The notes beneath the pieces are model-generated. The model was not told the DNA's origin. It searched no databases and saw only the letters and a list, made by a program, of their open reading frames with translations. 64,000 nt of DNA from an uncultured Chlorobiaceae bacterium (GTDB lineage: Bacteria > Bacteroidota > Chlorobiia > Chlorobiales > Chlorobiaceae), in assembly GCA_903824045.1 (NCBI GenBank), contig CAIJVD010000023.1:124001-188000 (forward strand), given 5' to 3'. Below, piece after piece: positions 55,665-64,000 of this stretch (the stretch's first letter is position 1; every line of letters begins with the position of its first letter). Both the position numbers and the translations under genes were made by a program.

Positions 55665-56534
55665 TCAGGTTGTCGGCTGAATCTCTCCCTTCAGCACCTT
55701 CCTGACTGCGTCGACAGGCATCTGCATGCCGGTCCAGAGCCTGAAGGCACGTTCGGCCTGTCCGATCAGCATCTCTATGCCCGGAACGGCTATCGCCCCG
55801 CTGCACGCTGCGGCTCTGAGCAGCGGAGTGGCTGGCGGATTGTAGACCATGTCATAGACGATCTGGCCTGGAAGAATCAGATTTCCGTCAAGCGGGATGA
55901 CCGACTGGTATCCCCCGTCATCGCGCCCGCTGGTACCAATGGGTGTGGCATTGACAACAACCCGGCACTCCCTGACCCGTTCGGGGTCGTCCAGAAGCGC
56001 GATGGTGACCGGAGCGGTTTTGTGGTGGCCGCTCTCCTCGAGCAGGGTGCGGGCCTTCCGGGTGTCGCGGACAAAGAGCAGTATCTCTTCGGGAGCGAAG
56101 AACCTCCTGAACGCTTCGATAGCCGCAAGCGCGGCGCCGCCACATCCGAAAATGGCAATTTTGCGGCCTCTTATGCTCTCGGCATGTTGCTGCAGCGGAG
56201 CGGCAAAGCCGGCGATATCGGTATTGTGTCCTGTAAGTCGCCCGTTTTCTATGACAATGGTATTGACCGCCTTGATCGCAGCTGCTTCAGGCGAAAGTTC
56301 ATCGAGAAAGGGGACAACCGTTTTCTTGTAGGGAATGGTGACGCTGAAGCCTCCCATACCGAGCGCCCGTGCTCCGAAAAGCGCATCCTGGATCAGTTCA
56401 TGCGAAGCGACGTTGAAAATGGTATAGTGGCTGTCAAGGCCGAGGATATCGAAAGCCGTGTTATGAATAAGCGGGGAGTAGGAATAATCAACGGCCCGGC
56501 CGATGAGACCGTAGATTTTCTTTGCTTTCTTCAT
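55665..56534 (-). CDS. aroE: Shikimate dehydrogenase (NADP)
   Basis: Reduces 3-dehydroshikimate to shikimate in aromatic amino-acid and quinone synthesis. It has 289 residues: GLIGRAVDYSYSPLIHN (shikimate Ser-x-Ser), GGFSVTIPYKKTVVPFLDE with catalytic Lys, VNTIVIENGRLTGHNTDIAGF with catalytic Asp, the NADP fold IFGCGGAALAAIEAF, VVNATPIGTSG and VYDMVYNPPATPLL. Following the TPR gene by 25 bp. Confidence 0.95.
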   Translation of the reverse strand: MKKAKKIYGLIGRAVDYSYSPLIHNTAFDILGLDSHYTIFNVASHELIQDALFGARALGMGGFSVTIPYKKTVVPFLDELSPEAAAIKAVNTIVIENGRLTGHNTDIAGFAAPLQQHAESIRGRKIAIFGCGGAALAAIEAFRRFFAPEEILLFVRDTRKARTLLEESGHHKTAPVTIALLDDPERVRECRVVVNATPIGTSGRDDGGYQSVIPLDGNLILPGQIVYDMVYNPPATPLLRAAACSGAIAVPGIEMLIGQAERAFRLWTGMQMPVDAVRKVLKGEIQPTT

Positions 56535-56559
56535 TCAGGTTTTTCCGCTCTCGTTGTGA

Positions 56560-57957
56560 TCATGAAATGCCGAGCATCCGTCTGACGGAATCCTGCTGGT
56601 AGAGTTCCGGAAAGGTACTCTGGAAGAGCATTTTCTTGTCCGGATCGATCTTGAACGCCTTGCTCAGGGCTTTAAGGGTACTGAGTTTGTCTCCCATGGC
56701 AAAATATGCCGCGGCAATCTCGAAATGGGCATCGGCCGACAGGGGCTGAAGCTTCAGCGAGTGCTGCAGGGCGTCAATTGATGCAGTAACATGACCGGCC
56801 TCCCGGAGCACCATGGCAAAATCAACCCATATCTGCGGACTTTCCGCATCCAGATCGATAATCTCCCGGTAGGTCACCAGTGAGTTTTCAAGATCATTGA
56901 GGTTGTACTCGATCTCGGCTTTCAGCAGAAGGAACTCAATGCTGTCTGGCAGGGCGATGAGAGCCTGGCCTATTGCGGCAATGGCCTCTTCATACTCCTC
57001 AAGAGCCTCATGGCAACAGGCGAGCGCAAACCAGGCATCGGTAAAGTCACTGCTGATCTCTATGCAGCGACGGTAACAGTGGGTCGCCTCACTGTACTCT
57101 TCGAGCTCTTCATAGGCTATGCCGAGGTTATAGAGCGCGTTAATGTCATCCGGCTCGTACTCGATGGTTTTGATATAGCTTTCGGCAGCCTCCTCGATGC
57201 GTCCGGTTATGGCGAGGACGTTGGCACGGTTGTACCAGGCCGAGCTGAAGTCATCGGAGATCGCCAGGGCCATGTCGTAGCTGTCGAGCGCCTCGTCGTA
57301 GCGCTTCATCTTGCTCAGTACCAGGCCGTTATTGTACCAGGCGTTGATATTATAGGGGTCAAGATCGAAAGTTTTGCGGTAGCAGGAGGTGCTCTCCTCA
57401 AGCTTTCCAAGCACATCCTTGCAGTAGGCAAGTTCATACCATGCGTCGGAAAATTCCACATCAAGCTCCAGGGCGCGCTCAAAGTTCGACTCCGCTTCGG
57501 TGAACTGCTCCATGCGCTGCAGGACGATTCCCCGATAGTAGTGATACTCCTTTTCAATCGATGAGTCGACAATGACCGTATCGAGCTCTTCCATCGCCTC
57601 ATCAAGATTTCCGGTATTGAAGTATGCGAGCGCAAGGTTCAGCGTCATTTCGCTGTCAGCAGGGCTGAGCAGAACAGCTCGCTTGAAGGATTCGAGTGCC
57701 TCTTCGAACGATCCGTTCAGTGTCAGGCAGTTGCCAAGGTGGAACCACGTTTCGGTGTTAAAGGGGGCGATCTCTTCAAGACGACGTGCGACGGCAAGCG
57801 CATCGATAAGGAATCCGTCCTCATTGTACTGGTTGATCCGGTCGACAAGCTCATCGGCATCAAACATCGCGTCGAGACCCTCAAGGTCAGGCAGATCCTT
57901 TCCTGACGGCCGCGGAGGGAGCTCCTGGTGATCGTCAAAGAAGTCGGATAGATTCAT
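56560..57957 (-). CDS. Tetratricopeptide-repeat protein
   Basis: A 465-residue soluble protein made almost wholly of TPR units (about 11 or 12 copies of 34 residues), for example [26 protein letters not shown]. An acidic N-terminus ([23 protein letters not shown]) carries no signal peptide. The repeats are strongly acidic overall. It probably acts as a scaffold; no partner can be named. First gene of a run that leads into aroE, lspA and tatD. Confidence 0.88.
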   Translation of the reverse strand: MNLSDFFDDHQELPPRPSGKDLPDLEGLDAMFDADELVDRINQYNEDGFLIDALAVARRLEEIAPFNTETWFHLGNCLTLNGSFEEALESFKRAVLLSPADSEMTLNLALAYFNTGNLDEAMEELDTVIVDSSIEKEYHYYRGIVLQRMEQFTEAESNFERALELDVEFSDAWYELAYCKDVLGKLEESTSCYRKTFDLDPYNINAWYNNGLVLSKMKRYDEALDSYDMALAISDDFSSAWYNRANVLAITGRIEEAAESYIKTIEYEPDDINALYNLGIAYEELEEYSEATHCYRRCIEISSDFTDAWFALACCHEALEEYEEAIAAIGQALIALPDSIEFLLLKAEIEYNLNDLENSLVTYREIIDLDAESPQIWVDFAMVLREAGHVTASIDALQHSLKLQPLSADAHFEIAAAYFAMGDKLSTLKALSKAFKIDPDKKMLFQSTFPELYQQDSVRRMLGIS

Positions 57958-58078
57958 AAAGAGTCATAAGGGGTTTCTCGAGTCACTATCATCGGTCGCT
58001 GAACATATCGGTAAATATAACAGAATTTTCTTAAGAAAAATAGATGAAGGGTCGAGAACAGTGTGACCCAGAGGCCAT

Positions 58079-59971
58079 TCACGGGTGGTAAAATTGCCGG
58101 ATAGCCCCGGCTGTTCGGGCTCCCGCAGCATCCTTAAGCTCCTCGAATGTGGCCCGTGATACAGCGTCGGCGGAGCCGAACTTTTCCAGAAGCCTGAATG
58201 CCGTTTTCTCCCCGATCCCGGGGATGGAGGTGAGCTCGGTCTGCAACGTGCGCTCCCGGCGGAGCTTGCGGTGATAGGTGATTGCAAAGCGGTGGGCTTC
58301 GTCGCGCAGCTGCTGCAGCAGCTTGAGCGCGGGAGAAGTTTTAGCCAGATTGAACGGGTCGGGCGCATGCGGGGTAAAAATCTCCTCAATCCGTTTTGCC
58401 AGTCCGATGACAGGGATGGTGAGCCCAAGCGATTCGAGTACCCGGTAAGCGGTGTTGACCTGTCCTTTTCCTCCGTCTACGACAATGAGGTCGGGCAGCG
58501 GAAGCTCTCCGGAGAGTGAGCCGCTGTACCGGCGGCGGACGACCTCCTCCATTGCGGCATAGTCGTCCGAGCCTTCGAAGCTCCGGAGGCGGAACATCCT
58601 GTAGTCCGATTTTTTCGGTCGTCCTTTTTCGAAGCAGACCATCGAGCTGACGTAGTCGGTGCCCTGCAGGTGCGAGTTGTCGAAACACTCGATTCTTTCG
58701 GGCAGTGAAGGCAGCCGCAGCACATCCCTGAGCGCCGAAAGACCGTAGTGCTCGCGGGCCGCCTCGCCGCGCTTCTGTTTTTGTATGAGGAACTCTTCAA
58801 GATGGTGGCGAGCGTTCTGACGGCACATTTCAAGCAGATGAGCCTTTTCGCCTATCAGCGGCACAATAATCCGGACATTTTTCCTCTCACGCTGCTCCTC
58901 CATCAATTTCGTTTTCAACAGTGCTCGCAGTGCGTGCTCTTCATCTCCCTCAAGCGCTTCATGGAGCAGGATCTCGTCGGGAATTGACTCGATGGTGTCG
59001 AGATAGTACTTTTCGAGCACCTTTGTCTGCAGGGCAGCGGGGCTCTCTCCTTCGGTATTGTTCATGTATATTCGCTGCGAACCGAGGAGCTTGCCCTCGC
59101 GAATTTTGAAAACGACCCCGCAGGCATCATCCTCACCCATCGCAACCGCAAAGACATCCCGGTCGAGCCCGTCGCCGGCCACAACCTTCTGGCGCTCCGC
59201 ATAGCGCTTCAGGCTCTCCAGCTGCGCCTTTATCTCGGACGCCTGTTCAAAGCGCAGCTCGGCCGCATGGTGCTGCATCCGCTCGGTAAGCATCCGTATC
59301 ATTGCGGATGTCTTTCCCTTGAGGAGCCGGACGATCTCATCAATCATGGCAAGGTACTCACCCTCTGGCTGCAGTCCGGCACAGGGTCCCTTGCACTTCT
59401 CTATGTGATAGTCGAGACAGAGCTTGATCTTGCCAGAGGCGATTGTTTCCGGAGTCAGCCTGTGGCGGCAGCTTCGTACGGGAAAGAGTGTGCCGATGAG
59501 ATCCAGAATCGAACGGAGCTGGCCCGCTTCAGTATAGGGGCCAAAAAAGGTGGAGCCGTCTCTTCTCAGCTGGCGGGTAAGGAAGATGCGCGGAAAGGGT
59601 TCACTGGTGATGACCAGGTAGGGGTATGTCTTGTCATCCTTCAGATTGATGTTATAGCGCGGCTTCAGCTCCTTGATCAGATTGTTCTCAAGGATCAGGG
59701 CTTCAACCTCGGACGAGGTGATGATGACTTCCAGGTCGTCAATATGGTTGACAAGCACAAGGGTCTTGCCCGACATCTGCTGGCGATTTCTGAAATAGGA
59801 GCGCACCCGGTTGCGGAGGTTTTTTGCCTTGCCGACATAGATGACCCTCCCCTTTTCGTTTCTGAACTGGTAGACTCCCGGGGAGGTGGGGAGTGTTGAG
59901 AGCTTCTCATCGAGAGCCTGGCTACTTCCGCCGGTTCCTTGCGGCTCATCATGACGGTCTAATTCTGCCAT
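58079..59971 (-). CDS. uvrC: UvrABC system protein C
   Basis: Dual-incision nuclease of nucleotide excision repair. The 630 residues have an N-terminal GIY-YIG domain (LPTSPGVYQFRNEKGRVIYVGKAKNLRNRVRSYF), a Cys-rich segment (CLDYHIEKCKGPCAG), the UvrB-binding UVR region near residue 210-245, the RNase H-like endonuclease domain (IECFDNSHLQGTDYVSSMVCFE, DLIVVDGGKGQ) and C-terminal helix-hairpin-helix motifs (LTSIPGIGEKTAFRLLEKFGS). All domains intact. Confidence 0.97.
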   Translation of the reverse strand: MAELDRHDEPQGTGGSSQALDEKLSTLPTSPGVYQFRNEKGRVIYVGKAKNLRNRVRSYFRNRQQMSGKTLVLVNHIDDLEVIITSSEVEALILENNLIKELKPRYNINLKDDKTYPYLVITSEPFPRIFLTRQLRRDGSTFFGPYTEAGQLRSILDLIGTLFPVRSCRHRLTPETIASGKIKLCLDYHIEKCKGPCAGLQPEGEYLAMIDEIVRLLKGKTSAMIRMLTERMQHHAAELRFEQASEIKAQLESLKRYAERQKVVAGDGLDRDVFAVAMGEDDACGVVFKIREGKLLGSQRIYMNNTEGESPAALQTKVLEKYYLDTIESIPDEILLHEALEGDEEHALRALLKTKLMEEQRERKNVRIIVPLIGEKAHLLEMCRQNARHHLEEFLIQKQKRGEAAREHYGLSALRDVLRLPSLPERIECFDNSHLQGTDYVSSMVCFEKGRPKKSDYRMFRLRSFEGSDDYAAMEEVVRRRYSGSLSGELPLPDLIVVDGGKGQVNTAYRVLESLGLTIPVIGLAKRIEEIFTPHAPDPFNLAKTSPALKLLQQLRDEAHRFAITYHRKLRRERTLQTELTSIPGIGEKTAFRLLEKFGSADAVSRATFEELKDAAGARTAGAIRQFYHP

Positions 59972-60012
59972 ACAGGGGGGACTGGGTCTTGGTTCAATAA
60001 AGCACGCTACCC

Positions 60013-60060
60013 ATAAAAAACGAAAAGCCGCAAGAAAGTTGCGGCTTTTCGTTAAAAAAA
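60013..60060. terminator. Bidirectional stem-loop terminator
   Basis: AACGAAAAGCCGCAA (60019-60033) and TTGCGGCTTTTCGTT (60039-60053) form a perfect 15-bp stem with a 5-nt loop and A/T runs on both sides. It ends the transporter unit on the minus strand and lies upstream of uvrC. Confidence 0.92.
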
Positions 60061-60084
60061 GAGAGAAAACGTGGTCAGAGACTC

Positions 60085-60309
60085 TTACTCAATGACATCA
60101 TATTCACCCTTCAGGGCAAAGATACCGAAGGTAATGAGGCTGAACGCGATGATCGGCATGAGCACGACGATCACGATTGACCAGAAAATCCAGTTCTCTT
60201 CACTGGGTTTTGCGGCAATCTCTTTCATTGCCTGCTTGATGACCAGAGGGATAATCCCCACTCCCATGAGCGCCCAGAGAATCCCGAAAATCCTTTTAAT
60301 TGCTGACAT
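60085..60309 (-). CDS. Small two-helix inner-membrane protein
   Basis: About 74 residues from MSAIKRIFGILW (60309), with two hydrophobic helices (about 5-20 and 38-62) and polar ends. It starts 26 bp after the transporter stop and ends at the terminator, so it is cotranscribed with the transporter. The pairing of an integral transporter with a tiny membrane protein suggests an accessory subunit. I do not recognise the family with certainty. Confidence 0.72.
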   Translation of the reverse strand: MSAIKRIFGILWALMGVGIIPLVIKQAMKEIAAKPSEENWIFWSIVIVVLMPIIAFSLITFGIFALKGEYDVIE

Positions 60310-60335
60310 AATCGATTGATTTTTAAGGTTCTTGG

Positions 60336-61910
60336 TTACTCGACGTCCATGTTGTTGGTCTTGTTTGAAATGTAGAGCGAGCCGATCACAAAGCTGACGC
60401 TTGCAATCAGGATCGGGTACCACAGACCAGCAAGCGGATCGGCCGGCGGAAGATCTGCTGCCGGACGGGTAGCTTCAACAAGACGGGTTGAGATGAGCGG
60501 TACCAGACCGCCGAATACACCGTTGCCGATATGGTATGGCAGCGACATCGAGGTGTAGCGGATGCGGGTCGGGAAGAGCTCGACAAGGAATGCGGCGATA
60601 GGGCCGTAGACCATGGTGACGAAGATCACCTGAATCAGTACCAGGCCTATCATCTTGTAGAAGATGTCCTGAGGCAGGGTGACTTCCTTCTTGGTCTCAG
60701 GTTTCATCTTGTCTTTTGCCAAAGCGGCTTTTGCCACTGGATCGATCGGGAACTTCTTCTTGACAGTCTCCTTGAAGGTTGTTCCGTCGGTGAATGACTT
60801 GATAGTAACTGTGGTGATGAGCGAGTCTGCACCCTTGACATCAGCCTTTACCTTCACCTCTTTTTTCTCGACGACTTCGACCTTGTTTTTCAGGTTTGCA
60901 TCGCTGTACATGATGGTGTAGATCGGCCTGTAGGCGAGAACGGCGATAAGCATGCCAGCCATCATGATGTACTTGCGTCCGATTTTGTCGGAGAGCGAAC
61001 CGAAGAGGATGAAGAATGGTGTGCCGATAACCAGCGCAACCGAGATGATCAGGTTGCTCTGAACAAACTCGACGTTACAGGCATTCTGCAGGAAGGAGAG
61101 CGCGTAGAACTGTCCGGTGTACCAGACAACACCCTGACCGGCGGTTGCACCGAGCAGCGCGATAAGCACCATCTTCAGGTTACCCTTCTGCTTGAAGCTC
61201 TCAGCAAGCGGGTTGGCAGAGGTTTTGCCCTCTTTCTTCATCTTTGCGAAGAGCGGAGACTCCGACATCTTCATGCGGATGTAGATCGAGATGCCTACAA
61301 GAAATGCGGAAAGGATAAACGGAATACGCCATCCCCAGTCGGTGAAGGCCTCAACGCCGATCGTCTGACGGATGATGAGGATAATGCCGAGGGCAAGGAA
61401 GAGACCGACCGTAGCTGTCGTCTGGATCCAGCTGGTCCAGAAGCCGCGCTTGCCTACAGGCGAGTGTTCAGCTACATAGGTCGCCGCACCGCCGTACTCA
61501 CCGCCAAGCGCAAGACCCTGCAGCAGTCTGAGCAGGAAGACGATTGCCGGGGCAACAAATCCGATGGTCTTGTAGCCCGGAACAAGTCCGATGGCGAAGG
61601 TTGATCCGCCCATGATGACGAGGGTGACAAGGAAGGTGTACTTCCTGCCGATAAGATCGCCAAGGCGACCGAAGAAGAGTGCGCCGAAAGGTCTGACAAC
61701 GAAACCTGCAGCAAAGGTTGCCAGTGTGGCAAGCAGTGCAGCGGTCGGATTGTCTTTCGGGAAGAACTGCTCGGAGATGATTTTCGCGAGCGTACCGAAG
61801 ATATAAAAGTCATACCACTCGATAAGGGTACCGACCGACGAAGCGGCGATAACCCTCCGGGTGCTGCTCACCTCTTCGGTCTGTGAAACGTTTGTGACAT
61901 TTTGTGCCAT
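60336..61910 (-). CDS. MHS-type MFS transporter with hydrophilic insert
   Basis: A 524-residue, 12-helix major facilitator of the metabolite:H+ symporter type. The two cytoplasmic signatures are GRLGDLIGRKY and GSLSDKIGRKY; LLRLLQGLALGGEYGGAATYVAEH is typical of ProP/ShiA-like carriers. Substrate unknown (organic acid, compatible solute or proline-like). It contains a Lys-rich hydrophilic insert of about 85 residues (about 330-415) between two membrane segments, which is unusual. It forms a unit with the small membrane protein downstream. Confidence 0.88.
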   Translation of the reverse strand: MAQNVTNVSQTEEVSSTRRVIAASSVGTLIEWYDFYIFGTLAKIISEQFFPKDNPTAALLATLATFAAGFVVRPFGALFFGRLGDLIGRKYTFLVTLVIMGGSTFAIGLVPGYKTIGFVAPAIVFLLRLLQGLALGGEYGGAATYVAEHSPVGKRGFWTSWIQTTATVGLFLALGIILIIRQTIGVEAFTDWGWRIPFILSAFLVGISIYIRMKMSESPLFAKMKKEGKTSANPLAESFKQKGNLKMVLIALLGATAGQGVVWYTGQFYALSFLQNACNVEFVQSNLIISVALVIGTPFFILFGSLSDKIGRKYIMMAGMLIAVLAYRPIYTIMYSDANLKNKVEVVEKKEVKVKADVKGADSLITTVTIKSFTDGTTFKETVKKKFPIDPVAKAALAKDKMKPETKKEVTLPQDIFYKMIGLVLIQVIFVTMVYGPIAAFLVELFPTRIRYTSMSLPYHIGNGVFGGLVPLISTRLVEATRPAADLPPADPLAGLWYPILIASVSFVIGSLYISNKTNNMDVE

Positions 61911-61993
61911 AAAAGTCTGCGTTGAATTGTTGAACTAAAATTTAGGTCTTTTTTTTTCTGCATCTCGAATGGTCGAAATGCAACCGGGTCTAC

Positions 61994-62431
61994 TTACTTG
62001 ATGAACTCATGCTCGGTTGACTTGACGACCAGTACCGGGCATGGTGCGCGGCGGATGACGTGCTCAGCGACGCTTCCAAGGAAAAGGCGCTTCAGGCCAC
62101 GGCGGCCGTGTGAGCCCATAATGATGACATCAGCTTCCTTGCGTCTTGCGTAGTCGATGATGCACTCTTCGGCAAAGCCTTCGTAGATGACATAGTCGGC
62201 CACGATGCCTGCGATCTTCTCTTCCTCGATCAGCGCGGCAAGCTTTTTCTCCGCCTCCGCACGTTCAGCTTCCAGACCGTGAGAGTAGTTGATGGTCGGG
62301 TCGTTCTCGACAACGCCGACCAGAAAGATCTCGCCACCAGAGAGTTTCGCAAATTCGTTCGCGTATTGCAGCGATTTGCGTGACAGCTCGGAGAAATCAA
62401 TCGGGCAGATGATTTTTTTGATGCTAATCAT
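61994..62431 (-). CDS. Universal stress protein (UspA family)
   Basis: A 145-residue single Usp domain. It starts ISIKKIICPIDFSELSRKSL. The ATP-binding motif at the C-terminus is GSHGRRGLKRLFLGSVAEHVIRRAPCPVLVV (G-2x-G-9x-G(S)), so this is an ATP-binding member. It lies upstream of the transporter gene with an 83-bp gap. Confidence 0.93.
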   Translation of the reverse strand: MISIKKIICPIDFSELSRKSLQYANEFAKLSGGEIFLVGVVENDPTINYSHGLEAERAEAEKKLAALIEEEKIAGIVADYVIYEGFAEECIIDYARRKEADVIIMGSHGRRGLKRLFLGSVAEHVIRRAPCPVLVVKSTEHEFIK

Positions 62432-62832
62432 AGTACCGTTGTTCTGTTTTGGTTATGGAAATAATCCGGTTTAATGGTGATGTATCGAATAACAGTCATG
62501 CATTCCCCCATTGAGGGTTGTGTAACAATCGAAAAAAAACGCACCTCGAGCATCTATGGCACAGAGGTATTCGGTGTCGAAGGACAAAAAGATATCTGCC
62601 GGAGCAAGGCTATCTCTCTTGGTCGCAAAAAAATACAAACGGGAAAAACTGTTGGTGCTCATCGGTCGAGAGGTTCGGAGCACGCATCATAAACAGCTGG
62701 TTACCATAATATCAGAAAAAAAACAGGGTATCACAATTGTTTATTTCATCTGGCGATACAAGGCGCCGGGCAGATCTGGCGTGAAAAAAAAGCCGCAGTT
62801 GCCTGCGGCTTTTTGTAGGGTTATGCCGCAGC
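62432..62832. other. Gene-free region upstream of the universal stress protein gene
   Basis: About 400 bp. Apart from the porin terminator at its right end I see no supported gene; the open frames here are short, overlap one another and lack family features. Confidence 0.35.
62786..62815 (-). terminator. Terminator of the porin gene
   Basis: AGCCGCAG (62791-62798) and CTGCGGCT (62803-62810) form an 8-bp stem with a 4-nt loop. The A-run before it and T-run after it extend the stem and supply U-tracts on either strand. It lies about 20 bp downstream of the porin stop. Confidence 0.9.
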
Positions 62833-63936
62833 TTAGAAGGTCACCGTTGCATAGAGCTCTGTGCGGAGCTGGTCCTGGTCTGCCTTAGCTGCGCCGACAG
62901 CCTGGCTGCTGCTTGCTCGGTAGCGAAGGGTCGGGGTCAGGCTGAAGGTTCCAGATGCTGACTCGTGGACATTGACCTTGTACTGGGCCCATACAAAGGT
63001 GTTTGTATAATCTACGGCTGCAGGACGTGTGGCTGAGGTCTTGTTGTAATCGACCCATGCCATGACCGGGCCGGACTCACCCTTTGCGCGCAGAAGGTAG
63101 CCGGTGTATTTAACCGATGTGCCTGCTGGCAGTGCACCAGTTACTCCGGTCGGGACGGTGTCGTTATTGATGGTATAGAAGCCGCTGAGGGTGACCTTTG
63201 ACTTGCTCACCGGGATGGTTGCATTGGCACCGAAGGTGTTCGGAGAGGTAAAGTACGCTGCTGCAGCATTGGTCAGTACCACTACGGCCTGCGGCTCGAC
63301 TGTGACGTCACCGAGTGTAGTTTTGTAGGTCAGGTGCACAGCGTAGCCGTCGTTGAAGAGGCCGTTGCCCACGCCAGTCTTGTTGTCAGTAGCAGCATTG
63401 TCAAGCACAACGAGGGTTGCGTTGAGGTCACCACTGCCGACCTTTGTGCCGTAGTTGATACCCATCACACGGTCGAAGTAGTTGATGTAGACCGGAACGT
63501 CGACTGGTCTTGTCGGAACAAGGGCAAGATCGAAGATCGGGTTGTTGAAGCTGTTCAGCGGAAGGCGGCCCATCATGTAATGGCTCTCCTTCATCATGCG
63601 GCCGAAGTAGAAGTTTGAGGGCTCAAGGTAGTAGCGCTCAAGGTTTGCTGTGCCGGTAGATGAACCAAGGCTTGTCCAGACACCAGGAACCTGTTCGCTT
63701 TGCAGCAGGGACTTGAAGAAGTATCCGCTGCCGAGGTCAGCTGCAACGTTCAGCCGAACCCTGTACTGAAGGTAGAGATCGTCCGTATTGTCCTTGGCAC
63801 CGCTAACTGCCTTGTCTTTGGTGAAGGAGCCTCTCAGGCGCAGGCCGGCGTCACCACCGATGTTCAGCGCCGCAGATGCGGGGGATGCGTATGACAGTGC
63901 CGCAAGGACTGCAGCAAAGGATAGCATTTTTTTCAT
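62833..63936 (-). CDS. Outer-membrane beta-barrel porin
   Basis: A 367-residue exported protein. The signal peptide is MKKMLSFAAVLAALSYASPASA, with cleavage after ASA. The mature chain is full of alternating hydrophobic/polar strands (for example LYLQYRVRLNVAADLGSGYFF and TLTPTLRYRAS) and ends in ATVTF, the C-terminal Phe that signals Bam-mediated insertion. No exact porin family can be named. It has its own terminator and its start lies close to the window's right edge, so the promoter is partly outside. Confidence 0.85.
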   Translation of the reverse strand: MKKMLSFAAVLAALSYASPASAALNIGGDAGLRLRGSFTKDKAVSGAKDNTDDLYLQYRVRLNVAADLGSGYFFKSLLQSEQVPGVWTSLGSSTGTANLERYYLEPSNFYFGRMMKESHYMMGRLPLNSFNNPIFDLALVPTRPVDVPVYINYFDRVMGINYGTKVGSGDLNATLVVLDNAATDNKTGVGNGLFNDGYAVHLTYKTTLGDVTVEPQAVVVLTNAAAAYFTSPNTFGANATIPVSKSKVTLSGFYTINNDTVPTGVTGALPAGTSVKYTGYLLRAKGESGPVMAWVDYNKTSATRPAAVDYTNTFVWAQYKVNVHESASGTFSLTPTLRYRASSSQAVGAAKADQDQLRTELYATVTF

Positions 63937-64000
63937 AGTGTTCTCCGTTAGGTTGTGTGTGTGTTAACAGAAAAATGTTCCGTGCCTTGTTGTCTGTCGG

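Noticed and set aside
61960-61981. Hairpin after the universal stress protein gene
   Set aside because: On the minus strand an A-run, not a U-run, follows the stem, so it is not an intrinsic terminator; kept only as a possible relative of the 32677 repeat.
62556-62888. 110-residue plus-strand frame
   Set aside because: Runs through the porin terminator and into the porin gene; composition looks like read-through, no homology features.

Overview
The window is a gene-dense stretch (about 56 genes, no RNA genes or CRISPR seen) of a chromosome that fits a green sulfur bacterium (Chlorobium/Chlorobaculum/Pelodictyon group). Evidence for this: a carotenoid aromatic-ring synthase of the CrtU type (Rieske plus FAD), a 75-residue chlorosome envelope protein of the CsmB/CsmF family, a monomeric-type NADP isocitrate dehydrogenase suited to the reductive TCA cycle, and an ArsA/Get3-like ATPase with a crystallin-type C-terminus. 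The species cannot be fixed from sequence reading alone.

Layout. 1-1.6 kb: 3' part of crtU. 1.65-5.3 kb (minus): an Mla-type lipid transporter (mlaE-mlaF-mlaD) followed by a secreted beta-lactamase-fold hydrolase. 5.4-9.2 kb (minus): a PHP phosphoesterase, uppP, an XTP/dITP pyrophosphatase, pdxJ and the chlorosome gene. 9.5-13.1 kb (plus): mutS2, pgsA, pgpA. 13-17 kb (minus): dxs, a YjbQ-like gene and a GH13 amylase-like gene. 17.3-21.8 kb (plus): a UvrD/PcrA helicase, a glycosyltransferase, a nitroreductase and aat. Then a large orphan hybrid histidine kinase (minus). 25-29.8 kb (plus): arsA-like, fabI, icd. 30-35.6 kb: an L,D-transpeptidase-like protein, a pirin, ymdB, fbp and recJ.

35.6-41.3 kb (minus) is a compact five-gene envelope glycosylation operon: two GT39/ArnT-like transferases, a PAP2 phosphatase, a polyprenyl-phosphate GT2 and a UPF0104 membrane protein. 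After purU and a YgiN-like monooxygenase comes cydABDC (48.7-42.7 kb, minus), a complete cytochrome bd oxidase with its assembly exporter, for oxygen defence in an otherwise anaerobic lineage. 48.7-50.2 kb is an AT-richer island with a frameshifted zeta-toxin-like kinase and a small upstream ORF. 50.3-60 kb (minus): mtnP-mtnA, yggS, a cyclophilin, two TPR proteins, tatD, lspA, aroE, uvrC. 60-64 kb (minus): an MHS-type transporter with an unusual hydrophilic insert plus a small membrane protein, a universal stress protein and an outer-membrane porin.

Several clear stem-loop terminators and at least two intergenic repeat elements are visible. The observations most worth following up are the hydrolase that lacks a standard start codon at the right place, the paired GT39 enzymes of which one has lost the Asp of its acidic motif, the Get3-like ATPase, the repeat that forms the end of the L,D-transpeptidase gene, the transporter insert, and the decayed toxin island.
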